Origin: Amyloporia xantha
Lineage: Eukaryota; Basidiomycota; Agaricomycetes; Polyporales; Adustoporiaceae
Reading direction: 5' to 3'
DNA: 64,000 nt
Assembly: GCA_036971615.1 (NCBI GenBank)
Contig: JAYKKR010000010.1
Coordinates: 558,001 to 622,000 of the forward strand
The translations under genes were made by a program, and so were the position numbers. Shown one piece after another: positions 36,344-48,867 of the stretch. The notes below the pieces were generated by a model. It was not told where the DNA came from, made no database searches, and worked only from the letters and a program-made list of their open reading frames with translations. Each line of letters opens with the position of its first letter. Position 1 is the stretch's first letter.

Positions 36344-39300
36344 TGAGTGGGCTCGTTGTCTTCGGCGTTTGTCCTGGATACTATGTGTGAGTTTCTCCAG
36401 ATATTGCGCAATCCGCCTTGATGATTCTGATACTCCGACTTATACAATTCCTGACATATCAGTCGAACCTGCATTGTATACTGTTGGCTAATTCAATTCC
36501 ATCAACATCTCTGCGATATATATCCATGTTCCTTCTCATGAGACTCCGTAATAACCTGCGGTCGACACATTGTGCAAAGTTTGGGATTCGCCTCTTCAAC
36601 ATTTAGGCTATCGAGTGTACGAGCGTAACGGTGAGTTCCTCAAGGTCATACTGTATAAATTCGGTGGGACCGTTCTACCGTGCTATATGAAACGTCACGA
36701 CAAAATATGCCATACAGCTCATGTGCGCAGTCAACATTACTGATGCCGTTCCCCTCCTCATGGTTCGTTACGCTGTCGTTGGATCATGGAGGCAAGACAT
36801 AGAAGGTTGGCCGTCGCTTCATGTGGTCTTTTTTGATCTCGGTTCCACGGATACATGTACACTATATTGCTCCATTATGCTCGGATACTGCTCAGGTACC
36901 ATCGGCCGCGATTGTATGATCTGGGGATATCCGTTTGCATGCATAATCCACAGTTCGCAAGGTCTTCCGTGCTGTTGCTTCCCGCTGGCCGCACAAGAGC
37001 AGTATAACCACCGAGTCTCAAGCCTCAGTCTGCTTAAAATGTGGCAGCATCAAGCGTGGTGAACGTCTATCTGGAATTCAGGGCCTCGTTTGATGACATT
37101 GTTGTTCACCGTCTAACAAGGGAAGATGTCAAGACGGAGGAAGCTATCCCAAATTTGCGCTCGGACATCATGCGCCTATGATAGAACAGTTGTTGGAATT
37201 ATATATCGAAGGTCGCATAAGGTACGTAATATCGAGCGTTATTTAGCGTGAGATCAATGCAGAGTCTTCCTGTGTGCGTAGGTCTCACGTTGTCGATACG
37301 GTTACCAAGGTCCGTTCTTGTACTAGTGCGAATGTGGTAAATCTCATGGAAGTTCCCTCCAGACCAATCGCGTCTCAAGGTCTCGCCGGCCCCGTGCATG
37401 GGAAGGTGTACGGAATTCCTTTTATTGACTGACAGGACAAGCCCCCGCAAATCTCCGACCCTAATTGACGGTCATTTGTTTCTTGTCACTCGCTTTTCGC
37501 TATTGACTTCCTAGCAAGAAGTGAGATAATAACTTGAGGCGATGCCAGTCATTTATCAATCCACCAACGGCGTCTGGGAAAATTCTTTTGAATTCAAGGC
37601 TTGAATGTATAGCTATCGGTTATGGAGATCTTCACTTCCGGTGAGCGAATGTGATCAGCTAGCCGTTCAAGTGCCGCAATTTGTACGACACCATTTTTCT
37701 AGGCCTTCTTTCCTTTTTTTCAATGCGTAGCGCGTCTCTACAACAAAAATCAGCGAATGCCATACTGTCACTGACAAATATTATTGCAGGAAAATAGAAC
37801 AAAAATCGAGGACCCCACTATCTTTCTGGCGCCCTTCGGCGGTACAGATTCCTTCTGACCACGAGATTGGCCATCATGTTTACTCCCGTTGCCACAATCT
37901 GGGGTGCTGGGGCTGTTGACTGCCTGACTCGTGTGGCCAGCATAAGAAACTGGCCATGCATGCTTCACGCAATCATAACGCTCCTGCCGTACAGTATCAA
38001 GTTGTCTGGCCTGTGAATCAGCAAAATACCAATTACATTCTAGAGTGTTCGAGGGCTTCAACTGCGGCTGTGTCAAGTCAAACTTTATCCGGTTTTTCGC
38101 GAAGGCCCGCCCATTGGCCAAGATCTCAGATCTGTGGTCACGCTACAATGAAACGTTTCGGGCCTTTGCACGGTCCTGTTGACAAACAGGCCTTTCAGTT
38201 ACTTCGACGCGCGATATTCACTCCCGCGCCTTATCATATTAAGCCCCTCCGTCAGGTATTTTCCACAACGCTTTATGAAGGCTGGTATATCACGGTGTTC
38301 TAGTTCCTGGTATTCTCAGTGGACTCTGGTTTGATCGGCCTATATCAGCTGCGGGGTTGCAACACTGTTCATACCGGCTGTCCATATGTAACCGCCACGC
38401 TCAGAAAGCAAGGCCGATAGACGTCTTGGTTCAGGATCAGAGAAGATCTTTCCACAGCCGTGTTGAGGTAAAACTTTCTGCACAGCGGACCCACGTTGGA
38501 AGTGGATACCACGACCCCTCGGAGTAGGACGCGTAGTATATTGACTCGGCATGATTCGCTTCGCCGACTAGTACGTACGTCGTCTGATATACGTTTGCCA
38601 CTTTTGATGTCCAAATTCATGACGTCGGCTTTCTGAATTACAGGCATGAGGTAGCGATATTGTCGCCGCAGCGATATGCTCCGGGTGTCCAACAATAATC
38701 GGGATTTTTGCAGATCTCTCGATGCTCGTGTGCCCTGAACTATGCCGTCTTTATTACGTTTTGGACCTCATCAAAACCTGGAAACTAGCTGGTGAATAAT
38801 CCTGTATTCAATCTAGAGCAAGCAGGCGAGAAACCTCGATTCACTGCACATATATTCGAGTTCACATATCTTGCTCTTATTGTTGCCGACTGAGCATCTT
38901 CATTTGCCGCTCTGTTACTGATTGCGTAAAACTGCCGACTCTCAGAAGCTCCTCGGACGTGTTTAGCCTTTGAGCATGGCGCGTACAATGTACGAGTCCA
39001 GGAAGGCGGTGTCTGTATGGGTCTAGCTTCAGCGTCTGAACAGGTGTCCCAACAGACGTCGAAGACTATCGGGTCAAAGTTTCAAGACAGATTGTTCATC
39101 GTGTCACGTCATCCGTTCACTATCTAAACACTGTGGGAAAGGGCTAGCTTATAGTACCCATCGGCCAAATATGGTGACCCGGGAGGGCTCATCTCTAATC
39201 TTGTACCTTGTGCAGTCGACCCCAGCGGACATACTTCCTCCAGGACGATGGTCACTAACCGATGATCTTTTTCAATGCGTTTTTTTGCGCGTCATCCGAC

Positions 39301-40087
39301 TCAGGGGCGTCGGCTCGAATGTCCGAGTATTCTCATGCATGTATTGGCCTGGTTGTTCCCTTTGTCTGGTGCTCGCGGTTACGTGCGGAGCGGCTTCTTG
39401 ATTTTCGGCGGTATTTCCTGCTGACAGCACTCTGTTGGGAATAGCTTCAGTTACCAACTGAAATCCTTAACTAGCAACATGTTCGATGTAGATCGAAGCT
39501 CGGAATTGGGCCACGCAACGTTTCCGCCGTGCGGCGTTGCTTCCAGACGAGGCAAAAGCCTGATTTCTACTCACTCGCTCTCAGTGCAGTAGCTAATTAG
39601 AGACAGCGAGATAGTCATGAGAATTTTCAGCTCTTTCCGATGCTTCGCTCAGATTGAGGCACCGTGCATCTTACAATTCGGAGTTCCGACATCACAATTT
39701 ACCGCGTAGCTTCCAGGGGCCAGTAATATTTATGGGGCTAGAAGATCCAAGTCCACCTTACATTTCCTCGATTATCGTTCATGGGCATCTGAAATATGTC
39801 CGGTGTACTAGTAGTATATTGCGTAGATTCCCAGATTATATGTGAACGAGCGTCGGAATGCTCGCACAAATCATGCACTACTGCGCTAGAAGTGATTTAT
39901 AAAACATACCGTATTTAATGTCCGTAATCTCAAATGGAAAAGGAACTTAGACTGATCAGCCGCAAAGCCTACAAAGGAACCGAAAATCCTACTCATGTGC
40001 CATCTGCCAGACTTGCCTAATTTGGATTGAAAGCCCGCAGATCATGGGACCCTGTTGGTCCGTTGCAAGACTCTCCCTACAATCATC
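36344..40087. other. Gene-poor region with coding-like relics
   Basis: In 3.7 kb I find no intact gene. At 37050-37205 (plus) a coding-like stretch reads VNVYLEFRASFDDIVVHRLT, REDVKTEEAIPNLRSDIMRL and, after two stops and a frame change, IEQLLELYIEGRI. Just upstream (36720-37030) the frames GSWRQDIEGW and SITTESQASVCLKCGSIKRG also look protein-like but in different frames. Minus-strand pieces at 37800-38120 and 38370-38700 are open but unplaced. The pattern suits one or more decayed genes. No terminal repeats or transposase motifs were seen. Confidence 0.4.
36720..37205 (+). pseudogene. Possible decayed gene fragment
   Basis: Three protein-like stretches in three frames, interrupted by TGA/TAG, run in the same direction over about 490 bp. 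The last has the even spacing of charged and hydrophobic residues expected of helices. Family is not recognised. Confidence 0.25.
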
Positions 40088-40562
40088 ATGGCACTTGCTC
40101 GACCTACAGTACGTCTTTTGCTTTGCTACCCTTATGCTCTTCTCATTCTGTATGTTCTAAGACCAAGCTTCCTCCTGGTGCAAATCGGATTCTCTTTGTC
40201 AAAAATCTGAACTACCAAATTACCGGTGAAGATTTATACGATTTATTTGGACGTTATGGCAGTATCCGCCAAATTCGGATAGGCAGTGAACAGAAGACTC
40301 GAGGAACCGCCTTCGTTGTCTTCGATGATGTGATGGATGTGTGTGTCATCCTCGTCTCACTTGCTTCCATCCTGATAACGACCAACAGGCTAAGAATGCC
40401 CTTGACCATTTGAACGGTTTCCATCTGCAAGAGCGCTACATTGTAGTCCTATATCACATGCCCGCCAAGCAGGATGCAGCGGCAGCGAAGGCAGAACTGG
40501 CTCGTCGGGAAGAAGAGCTGGCCCAATTGAAGAAGCAACATGACATCAAGGACGATGAATGA
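40088..40562 (+). CDS. Splicing factor 3B subunit 6 (SF3b14/p14)
   Basis: ATG 40088 gives MALARPT. After an intron comes KLPPGANRILFVKNLNYQIT, then EDLYDLFGRYGSIRQIRIGS, TRGTAFVVFDDVMDA, an intron, and KNALDHLNGFHLQERYIVVL and YHMPAKQ. RNP2 (ILFVKNL) and RNP1 (KTRGTAFVVF) of a single RRM are intact. The tail is a short charged helix ending at 40562. At about 125 residues this is p14/SF3b6, which sits on SF3b155 in the U2 snRNP and lies close to the branch adenosine; the RNP2 Tyr of human p14 is replaced by Phe here (ILFVKNL). It is the second U2 snRNP protein encoded in this window. Confidence 0.94.
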
Positions 40563-41132
40563 GTACATAATCCACTTGTAAAGCATACATCGCGAAGGGT
40601 CGCTCTGATGTTCATTGGTAGAAAAGAGGCTGTATCATATCGAAGTCTGTATGCGCACGCTCGGTGCTGTACCGTTAGTTGATCACTCAAAAACGTAGGC
40701 AAATGTGCCGCATGAGTCCGGGGTGGTCAAGAAACGCTCTGCCAGGATCTCGAGTGCTGTATTTATGTGGCGACACCGCCGTAGTTTTTGTCAGGATCGC
40801 AAGCACTATGGGGTGTCTTTGCTCAATACATCAAGAAACGTCTCATCTTATATACATGCATGCTGTACAGCTTGCATCGCAGAATAGCTCTCTGTATGCC
40901 GTATTCTCATCCTACTGAGCGATGCCTGCTCTGATGCAGTCAGGGCAAAAGGCGTCCTTATGGAGCGCTACACTTTTCGTCAGCAAAGCGGAAACAACAT
41001 TGGGTCTGGAGACGTACTGTATTGCTCAGGGTATTGGTGTCTTAAGATAAGCAAGTGAGTAATAGACATAATCTCGATTAAAAACACTCACCGCTGCCAA
41101 CAATCTACTTTACAGTTCGGGCACTGGCGCGG
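40563..41132. other. Intergenic, no gene seen
   Basis: This contains the 3' flank of the SF3b14 gene and the presumed promoter of the next gene. No coding signal is seen. Confidence 0.5.
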
Positions 41133-41886
41133 ATGCTGCGGGCTCAAGATGCAGTCTGTCTTGTCGCATATAATCTGTATAATAGTAAGTCCCCATCATT
41201 CTTCCCGTACCCTTGTAGGCCTACTGACCTCTTCGTCTGGCTGCACCAGAAAATATAAAAATTGGACACGAAAATCGGACATGATAACGGAATTAACCAC
41301 ATACCAGGGTGATCCCATGCCCGCATCTATGAAGTATGATGAGTATTGAATGTGCGTCATGAAGCAGTGGGACCACGAACTTCTTATAAGAGTATCTGAC
41401 TCTACACATCGGTGTGAGCACCGCAAAGGAGGACGACCAGATAGTACTCACTGTCTGAGGTGGCACATGTCGGATTTGTGAGATACAGAAAGGGGCGGGA
41501 GATTGTTGAGTATGTAGTGTTGCTTGACTCGGTGACCTCTTTCGCTTTAAATATTCCAGCGGACAGCACTGTAAGTTTGACCATTGACTCAAAACTATTA
41601 ACAGGTGCTATTTGGTCCACGATGCGGCCGGCAAGGTATGTACGATCTGTCATCCTGTCGCGAGTATTATTATCTGAGAGGCTGATATGCTATGCTAAGC
41701 TTCTTCGGGGGTTGTATGAGCAAGGTCGACAAATACTTGACAGTCCCGGACGGCGTCCTGGATATTGGTGACAACTCCGAGATACATCTCTCGAAGCTGA
41801 ATCGTTTCAAGCTATCCGCGCCGGAGAAGGCTGTGAATGTGTATGGTCCCTTAGGCGATGAATCATTTCCTCTGGGCGAAGCTTAA
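41133..41886 (+). CDS. Unknown small gene, several exons
   Basis: I do not recognise this. A chain can be read from ATG 41133 (MLRAQDAVCLVAYNLYN). An intron of about 30 bp is needed before LLTSSSGCTRKYKNWTRKSD and MITELTTYQGDPMPASMKYD. Another intron leads to EVAHVGFVRYRKGREIVEYV and VLLDSVTSFALNIPADST, then a short exon VLFGPRCGRQ, and a last frame FFGGCMSKVDKYLTVPDGVL and DIGDNSEIHLSKLNRFKLSA, stop 41886. The exon sequences are protein-like and the two middle junctions are clean. The first and last junctions do not fit perfectly, so the model needs transcript support. No signal peptide, membrane span or known motif is seen. Confidence 0.4.
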
Positions 41887-42474
41887 GGCATGATACCGGC
41901 ATCGCGTCATGCAGCAGGCATGATCATGTTGGAAACACCGTGGACATCTGTTCGATCCACGGGTTCCCCAGTGCCTTTTCTTCTAGTTTCCAGGAGAAGG
42001 ATATATATCTTTTCGCTTTTGGAAACAGCACCTTTATGCTACCAGGCCTCAGGAAAAATGTGTAGATCCGCTTATCGTCGGCCTGCTCTTGATGAGCCTG
42101 CAGTCTGAGGCTTCCCATCTTGGGCACATTGCTATCGACCCCGAACCATGGTTATGAGAACGAGTACATTGCGTGCCGAAATCCGTTATGAATGTGCACA
42201 TGCGGTCGTGAAGAGATATGGTCCGAGGGTAGTCATGACTTGAGAGCAGGAACGCAATGACCCTCTATGCGCACACAGCTCGGCATGCCGAGGCACAGCA
42301 AAATTACGAATCCTCAGAAAAGTGCTCTTCATCGACTGACCAGTCCCGTGGTAGCCCCGCGCCCGATCGACCTGATCGATGGTACATTTTGCACCCTTGG
42401 TGACCATAATAATATTCAATGGCTGTCTGACCAATAATAATCACATGCAGGTAATAGTCTACTTTTGTGGCAGC
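41887..42474. other. 3' flanks of two convergent genes
   Basis: No coding signal is seen between the unknown gene and the end of RPA190. Confidence 0.5.
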
Positions 42475-45400
42475 TCAGATATCCCCGCCCGCTGTCCGGG
42501 CATTCGCGGTGGGGTTGACAGGCATCACAATGTCAAACACACCCGTTCCTGTCAGATTGAGCCGTCCCATCACGATATTGCCAGATGGCGAAGTCAGATC
42601 ATCGAAGTCACCGTGCAGAGTAGCATCGGATAGGAACGCCGCAGTGGTTTCATATGATGCCTTGAGGAGGGGTGACGGATTGGTCGATATACCTTTTCGG
42701 TTAAAGGGCTTGTATCCACCGTCAAAGGTCTACGGCATCGCGGTGATATTAGCCTAGTTCAAACTAAAGGATTCGTGGTGAATTCCACCTACCATATAAT
42801 CAGCGATTAGCTCCAGATGCCGGATATCAACATCAATCTTGTAGACCGCAAAAACGCCACCGATCTCCCGCAGAATGGTCGCCCTTGCCGCCTCGACCCC
42901 ATATGCACGAAGGATAGCATAAATATCGTTGGAATAAATGCCGTTCTCATCAATCATGCTGTCAACGTCACTGCACGCATATTGCCACAGTCCAGGGATG
43001 TTTGAACCGTTCGTCGTAAGCTATGCATGCAATCTGTGTTAGGACCGTACAGGTGACGCTTGTTACAAAGCTACTAACAGTATAGACGGGTTGCCCGTTC
43101 TGATCGTCCTCCTTGCTCTTGAAGCAATCCGTGATGCCCGGTATCTCACGAATGACGGTCTTGATGCACGTCTTTTCTACTATACCTACAAGGAGTAGCT
43201 TCGGCATGGACGAGCCAAACTGTTCCTAAGAGTAAGCATAGTGCCCCAGGTGAACTGCAAATAGCAGTACTTACCTGTAGCTCGACAGTACAGCCGGAGT
43301 CGTTGAACGTGAAAGATGTCGCATAAGGTACAATTTCCATGAATAACTGTTCGGCTTTAGCAACCTCAGCCACTAAGCCTTCGTGGGGGTGTACCATGTC
43401 CTCATCCTCATCGTCGACCTCATCGTCAGGCGGTGATGCATAAGCAGCTTCGATTTCAGCATCATCGTATTCTCCTAGACCCATCTCTTCGTCGTCTTCA
43501 TCATCTTCGTACGTCGCCTGCTCTTTCGATTGACGCTGTCGCTTTGCGGCCGTAGCATCTCCGTCGCCCACTTCACTCGCTTCGTCATCATCCTTCTTCC
43601 GCGGTCGATGCTCCTCGCCCTCACCATCATCTTCGTCGCGTCCATCCCGAGACGTCGGCTGATCCCGCGCTGTTTTACCTTTCCCGAGTTCTTTAATTTG
43701 ACCCTTCAAATCAGCGTCCAGCTTTTTAAGTTCCATCTGTATTTCTTTCTTCAACAGCAATGGGAACCTCGTGCCTAGGGCGGCCAAAATCTCCGACGGC
43801 TGTACATCATATTCGGCCTGATATTCCTCTTTGGGATAGAATGCAAGTTGAATAGTGAAGTCCTTGCTCCTTGCGTTGCCGTTAACTGTGAGCCGTTCTT
43901 TTACAATCACCTTGTCTACGACATGCGACAGAGCGAGGCGGGTAGCTTTCTTGCAAAACACATCGATATCAGAAACAGGTACTCCGGAGCGAACAGCCAT
44001 AGTCATAGATGGCGTCTTCGGCTTCGTGGAAGCCGTCATAACGATTTCTCGTAACCGCGGGATACCGAGAGTGACGTTTGCCGCCCCATGTCCTGTTGGC
44101 TGTCAGCATTTATTTTTCCTTGAGCAAAATCGTCCTACCTGCGAAGTGGAAGGTGTTCAGTGTCATCTGCGTAGATGGTTCGCCGACACTGTCAAATTGA
44201 TATCCATTAATCATTATGAGCCAAGAAGGTCACTAGTGACGAACCCTTGTGAAGCAAGCAAACCCACAGCTTCCCCTGGGTCGACCAAGCTGCGCATGTA
44301 CTTCACATTCATGAGTAATCTGAAGTGCTTCTGAGAGAACAGCGGTTTGCGCCTCTTGATTGGTAGGTCGTCATCCTGCCCCTTCTTCTTCAGCAGCTTG
44401 TGAGGGTTCTTCTTTATGTATTCCTCCACTTTCTCAGCGAATTTCTCCGACGTACTGCCTAAGTGCCGGCTAGGGTTGTAAACAGAAAGTGTTGGCTTAT
44501 ACTTGTCGCGCTTGAGCGGTTTGTATTTGTATTTGAGAACCTTTTTCATGTAATCGCTTGCTTCTTCCGTAACAACTCCAGATAGCGCCTTGGGCCTATA
44601 GCGATTGACGAGAGATACCTCATTCCGTGCCATAAATTCGAACTGAAGTAGATGTTTCTGCTTTGTCACGTCGAGAGCATCACCTCCGTAATGGAATTGA
44701 TATATAGACGAGTCGCTACCTCTGACAGAATTGTCATAGTGAATGCGAACGCCCTCAAGATGCTTGATGAGACACCGCTGAAGATAGCCCGATCGCGAGG
44801 TCTTGACCGCAGTATCAATAAGCCCTTCCCGGCCCGCCATGCAGTGGAAGAAGAATTCCTGAGGTTTGACGCCGGTCAAGAAGCGACTCGCAACATAGCC
44901 GCCCGCGATCGCTTTCGTCTCAAATGGCTTGAAAGACGGCAATGTCTTCCCGCTCACCATGACAGGAACTCGGCGTCCCTCTAGCTCCTGTTGACCTAGC
45001 GCGCACGAGATCTGCTGTGCGTTCACAGCGCTGCCTTTGGCACCGGAAAGCGTCATGGCCTGCATGTGGTTATGAGGAAATTGCCGCAGGAGACCATGCG
45101 GCATGCATGCGTCCGCGATGGATTTGGTCAGTTTAGCCAATTTGCCTTTGACAGTCACGTCGAGACCAGCCATCTTGCTGTCGTCTCGTAAGACGTCTTC
45201 CAACAACGATCGGAGCATCGCCGGCTTCTCTTCTGAAGAAGCTGTGCTTAGCGAAGGGAAGTTGTCTATCGCACCCTCTGTCCCAAGTTGCGCTCCTTTC
45301 CGCAAGAGCTCCGCCCGGCTGGCATTCCCTTGGGGGGTCAACGCCAAGTCGTCCATTCGACATGTGAAGGCCCGATGTTGTAAGAACTTGGTGAACAAGC

Positions 45401-48400
45401 GACTGAGGACCCCAAGGAGTCTACCAGCGACATCAGAGCCATACAGCTCATAAACAGAATGCACAAGACCGAAATCGGAGGCACCGAAGGCGGACTTATC
45501 CAATACACCGGAAAGCAGCTCCCCATCGACGAAAATAACTTTATCTTCCTGGGAGTCTTTCCCCCATAGATGGCCAGGCACCTTCGCTTGAGAATGAAGA
45601 TTCAGTCCTTCGAAATTGCTGGGCGTGATGTTCTTCATGACGGTCGATATCTGCTCCATACGGATTAGCTGTCAATTAGTAATACATAACTTGAAGGCCT
45701 CACAATCTGTTTGCCCGTCCAAAGTGGTCTGGGTTTCCATATTGTCGGAGGCAAAGTCACTAAACGGCCGCTGTGGTGCCCTGACTCGTCTTCGGGACGC
45801 AGGGCACCGTACAAGAGCTGGAAGTACTCCTCACGTGTGAAGAAGGAGTCTTGGGCTGTCATCCATACACCTGCGACAACATGATCCTGAATCAACCCTC
45901 GTAAGGGCTTTCCCGAAGTAGGCACCAAATACTGATTGTCCGTGTTGGCGATGAACATGGCCTCCGAACGAGCAATCTGGTTCTCTGTGACCCGTCTCAG
46001 AAGAATGTGCGTCATTTACATAGAACAACTCACGTGGAAAATGGATGTTCATCTCTACCACGGAATATTAGTATCATGCTTCTCGTTGCAAGGGCGCACT
46101 GAGCACTGACCGTCACCGTCAAAGTCAGCTGGGTGCAGTATCAAGGTGTAAGTAAATGATCAGTGTATCTGTGTTAACACGCTTACCATTGTAAGAATTG
46201 CTGTGGAACACTACTCAGCTACGGATAATTGGATCATATCAACGACAACTCACCAGTTCGCATAATGCATTCGAATGGTCTTTTCCCCCTGCAGGACCCG
46301 AGCTTTATGGCACATCATGCTCGGTTTATGCAAAGTTGGCTGCCGGTTCAGAATCAAGATATCGCCGTCACGGAGATGACGATAGACCTTCTTGTTGACT
46401 GCGGGCACCCGAGCGTATATACCAGATCGACTGGATGAGCCATAGTATCCTTCTTGAGGCGTCAGAAGCTGGTTCGCAATGGCAGTGCGCTGTTCTACAC
46501 TCAGTTTGTCCTGTCGACCTATTCATTAGTGTTGATCGATATGCGGGAAAGTGCGACTTACTAGGAACTGCAGGTGGCCATCCTCGTATTCGACCATCGT
46601 TGCACCTGGATAGCCACGCGGTCCCGTAATCACATACTGGCGCAATTCGTGGAAATTGGCAGGAGTAACCGGCTCAGGAAAAGTGAGTTTGCGCGCGAAG
46701 ACGGGTGGAATTCCGATCTCGTTGGGCTCAATATTGACGTCGGGCGAGATGACTGAACGAGCAGCATAGTTCACACGTTTACCCTATCGGTAAGGGCGCC
46801 CGTATATGGTCATTCGCAGTTAGATAATAATTGCGACAAGTGGAGCTCACCATCATATGCTTGCGGAAGAGTCCCTCCTTCTTCTCCAAACCCTGTTTCA
46901 CGCCAGCCGGCGGAAGCTTGCCTTGTCGCACAGTAGCTGGGTTCTTGCTACTGTCGATGAAGCTATTGACATCGACCTGGAGCTGGATGAGACTGTCCAA
47001 TAGCGACTGCAGTATCCGTCTCCTAGCCACATCATCCACTTCTGAATCCTTGAGGGACGCGACGCGCAAATTTTCAGTGAGGTCCCGAAGACGATATGAA
47101 GTGGTGAGCACTCTGGCGAGCAGTTCATTCTGCGGATGCTCAAAGAGCATCTCGGCCATTTTCGCAGGAGGCCGAAACCGGGTGGGACTGACTGGTAGGA
47201 CCTCCATGAAGAACATGTCGGCCGAGGCCAACGACAAGTTTTGCCGCGTGACAGGCGCAAAGGGGCCATGCCGACCATATAAGAGGGAGCACATCACCGA
47301 CTCATTCGCGAAGAGACGCCGAAGATGAGCCCTGCACTCTTCAGGAGGCATCACACGCTCGTTACGGCCTCGAGAGGTTTTGACTTTGCCGCTCGCGGAT
47401 TTCGGAAGCTGCTGGCCCTGAGCTGGCCGATCATCCCCACTATCATCATCATCGTCCTCTTCATCGGCATCGGAGAACACATTATCGCCATCAGGCTCCT
47501 CCTCAGACTCCTCATCCGAGTCGCTGTCTCTCTCTGCGATCTTCTGGGGTTGTTTCTGAGTAGAGGCCATCGCTTTGCGCTGCTCAGAAAGGACATTTGG
47601 CCTTTTCAAGCCAGCGAAGACATGCTGCTGCCTGTGTTTTGTACTTAAGTCATACTCAATAATTTTGGTGTGGCCCTCTTTTCGGAATGTATACGCGTTG
47701 CTACGATAGAAGGGTGTTAATACGCATCTCAGAGCTACACGTGAATTACTCACGCGCCGCAGCCAGCATTCTTGCATTTCTTCAGCATCGTGGTCTTGAG
47801 AAATTCATCGATGAGTTCTCTACGGGCTTGGTACACCAAGCCATCTTTGTATGAATCTCGTTTACTGCTGGAAGCTGCAGCGAGATTGAGCGCAACATAG
47901 GCATTAATCCGTTGTTCAAACGCATGGTCGCTCTCCAATGGCTCTTTGTCGTCCTCGCCTTCTTCCAGGCTCTTCGACTTTTTCGTGTTAACGTGAACAT
48001 CATCCAGAGTCTTTGCAGCAATAAGAAGTCCGTGTTCCAATAGACGAAGCTTCGCTACGTATCTGCAAAGCTTGATAGTCGCACACAAGAAGTGAGGGAG
48101 GTCAGGGCTTCAGGAGAGAAAATCACTCACCACTTTCCTGTCCATCTTGAACCTATGGCAGAACAGACATGTACCGCGCAAGAGATGATACATGTTCGTC
48201 ATGAAAAGGGGGTGAAACACGGGTGCTGGCAGTTCGATGTGGCCGAAATGTCCAGGACAGGTGAAGTATGTGAGCCGACATGTTGCGCAACTGTCCCGAG
48301 ATGTTAACAAGTTCCTGCTACTATTAAATTCTGCGCACATACATATCTTGCTTGTCACTCGGTCCAAGAGCAGGATCATAGAGACCACCGATGTTTGGCC

Positions 48401-48527
48401 GGTTCAGATCGTCCAATAAAACAGGGTTGACAATTTGCTTCACAGATATCCGTCGAACATCCTCGGTGGAAAGGAACGAGAAGGATATGCTGGACACAGT
48501 AGCAGGATAGGACCTGGAAATGTTCAT
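42475..48527 (-). CDS. RPA190: RNA polymerase I largest subunit
   Basis: ATG 48527 ([20 protein letters not shown]) starts the clamp-core region with [20 protein letters not shown] and GLYDPALGP. The zinc-binding [20 protein letters not shown] follows. The catalytic loop [16 protein letters not shown], with the three magnesium-binding Asp, is split by an intron near 46060-46110. Then come [20 protein letters not shown], the long exon 44214-45659 with the funnel and bridge/trigger region ([34 protein letters not shown]), and the jaw with a long acidic insert (43390-43690). The end is [20 protein letters not shown], stop 42475. Pol I makes the 35S/45S pre-rRNA in the nucleolus. Expected length is about 1,700 residues. 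At least ten introns are present. RRN11 and RIX1 lie nearby. Confidence 0.96.
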
Positions 48528-48867
48528 GGTGGGCCACGAAGCGAGCGTGGTTCGTCCACCGAGAGGACAAGCCGGAACCGAGCACCAGACAGGGAGATGG
48601 CGAGGGCGGGACGCGATCGCGACTGGCCGCCTGCTACGCGCGCTAACCAAAATTTCGACATATGCGCTCATCACGTGAGTATCTTGACCCGATCCCGATC
48701 ACTGCAGCGAGCGCTTGGTCAATGTCCGAGTAGCGAACGCAGCTCATCTTGAAAGCAGGCATATCGCGTCGTTCGCGCTTTTATCCTAGCAGACATGTTC
48801 TGGTATATATAGCGAACATTTACACGAGCATGTAAACGAGTCCGTGTCGCTGCGAAGACGTCTAGAG
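48528..48867. other. Promoter side of RPA190
   Basis: The short gap to the end of the next leftward gene contains ATCACGTGA near 48666. No coding signal is seen. Confidence 0.5.

Noticed and set aside
36344..40087. Retrotransposon or DNA transposon
   Set aside because: No terminal repeats, target-site duplication, reverse transcriptase or transposase motifs were visible by reading.
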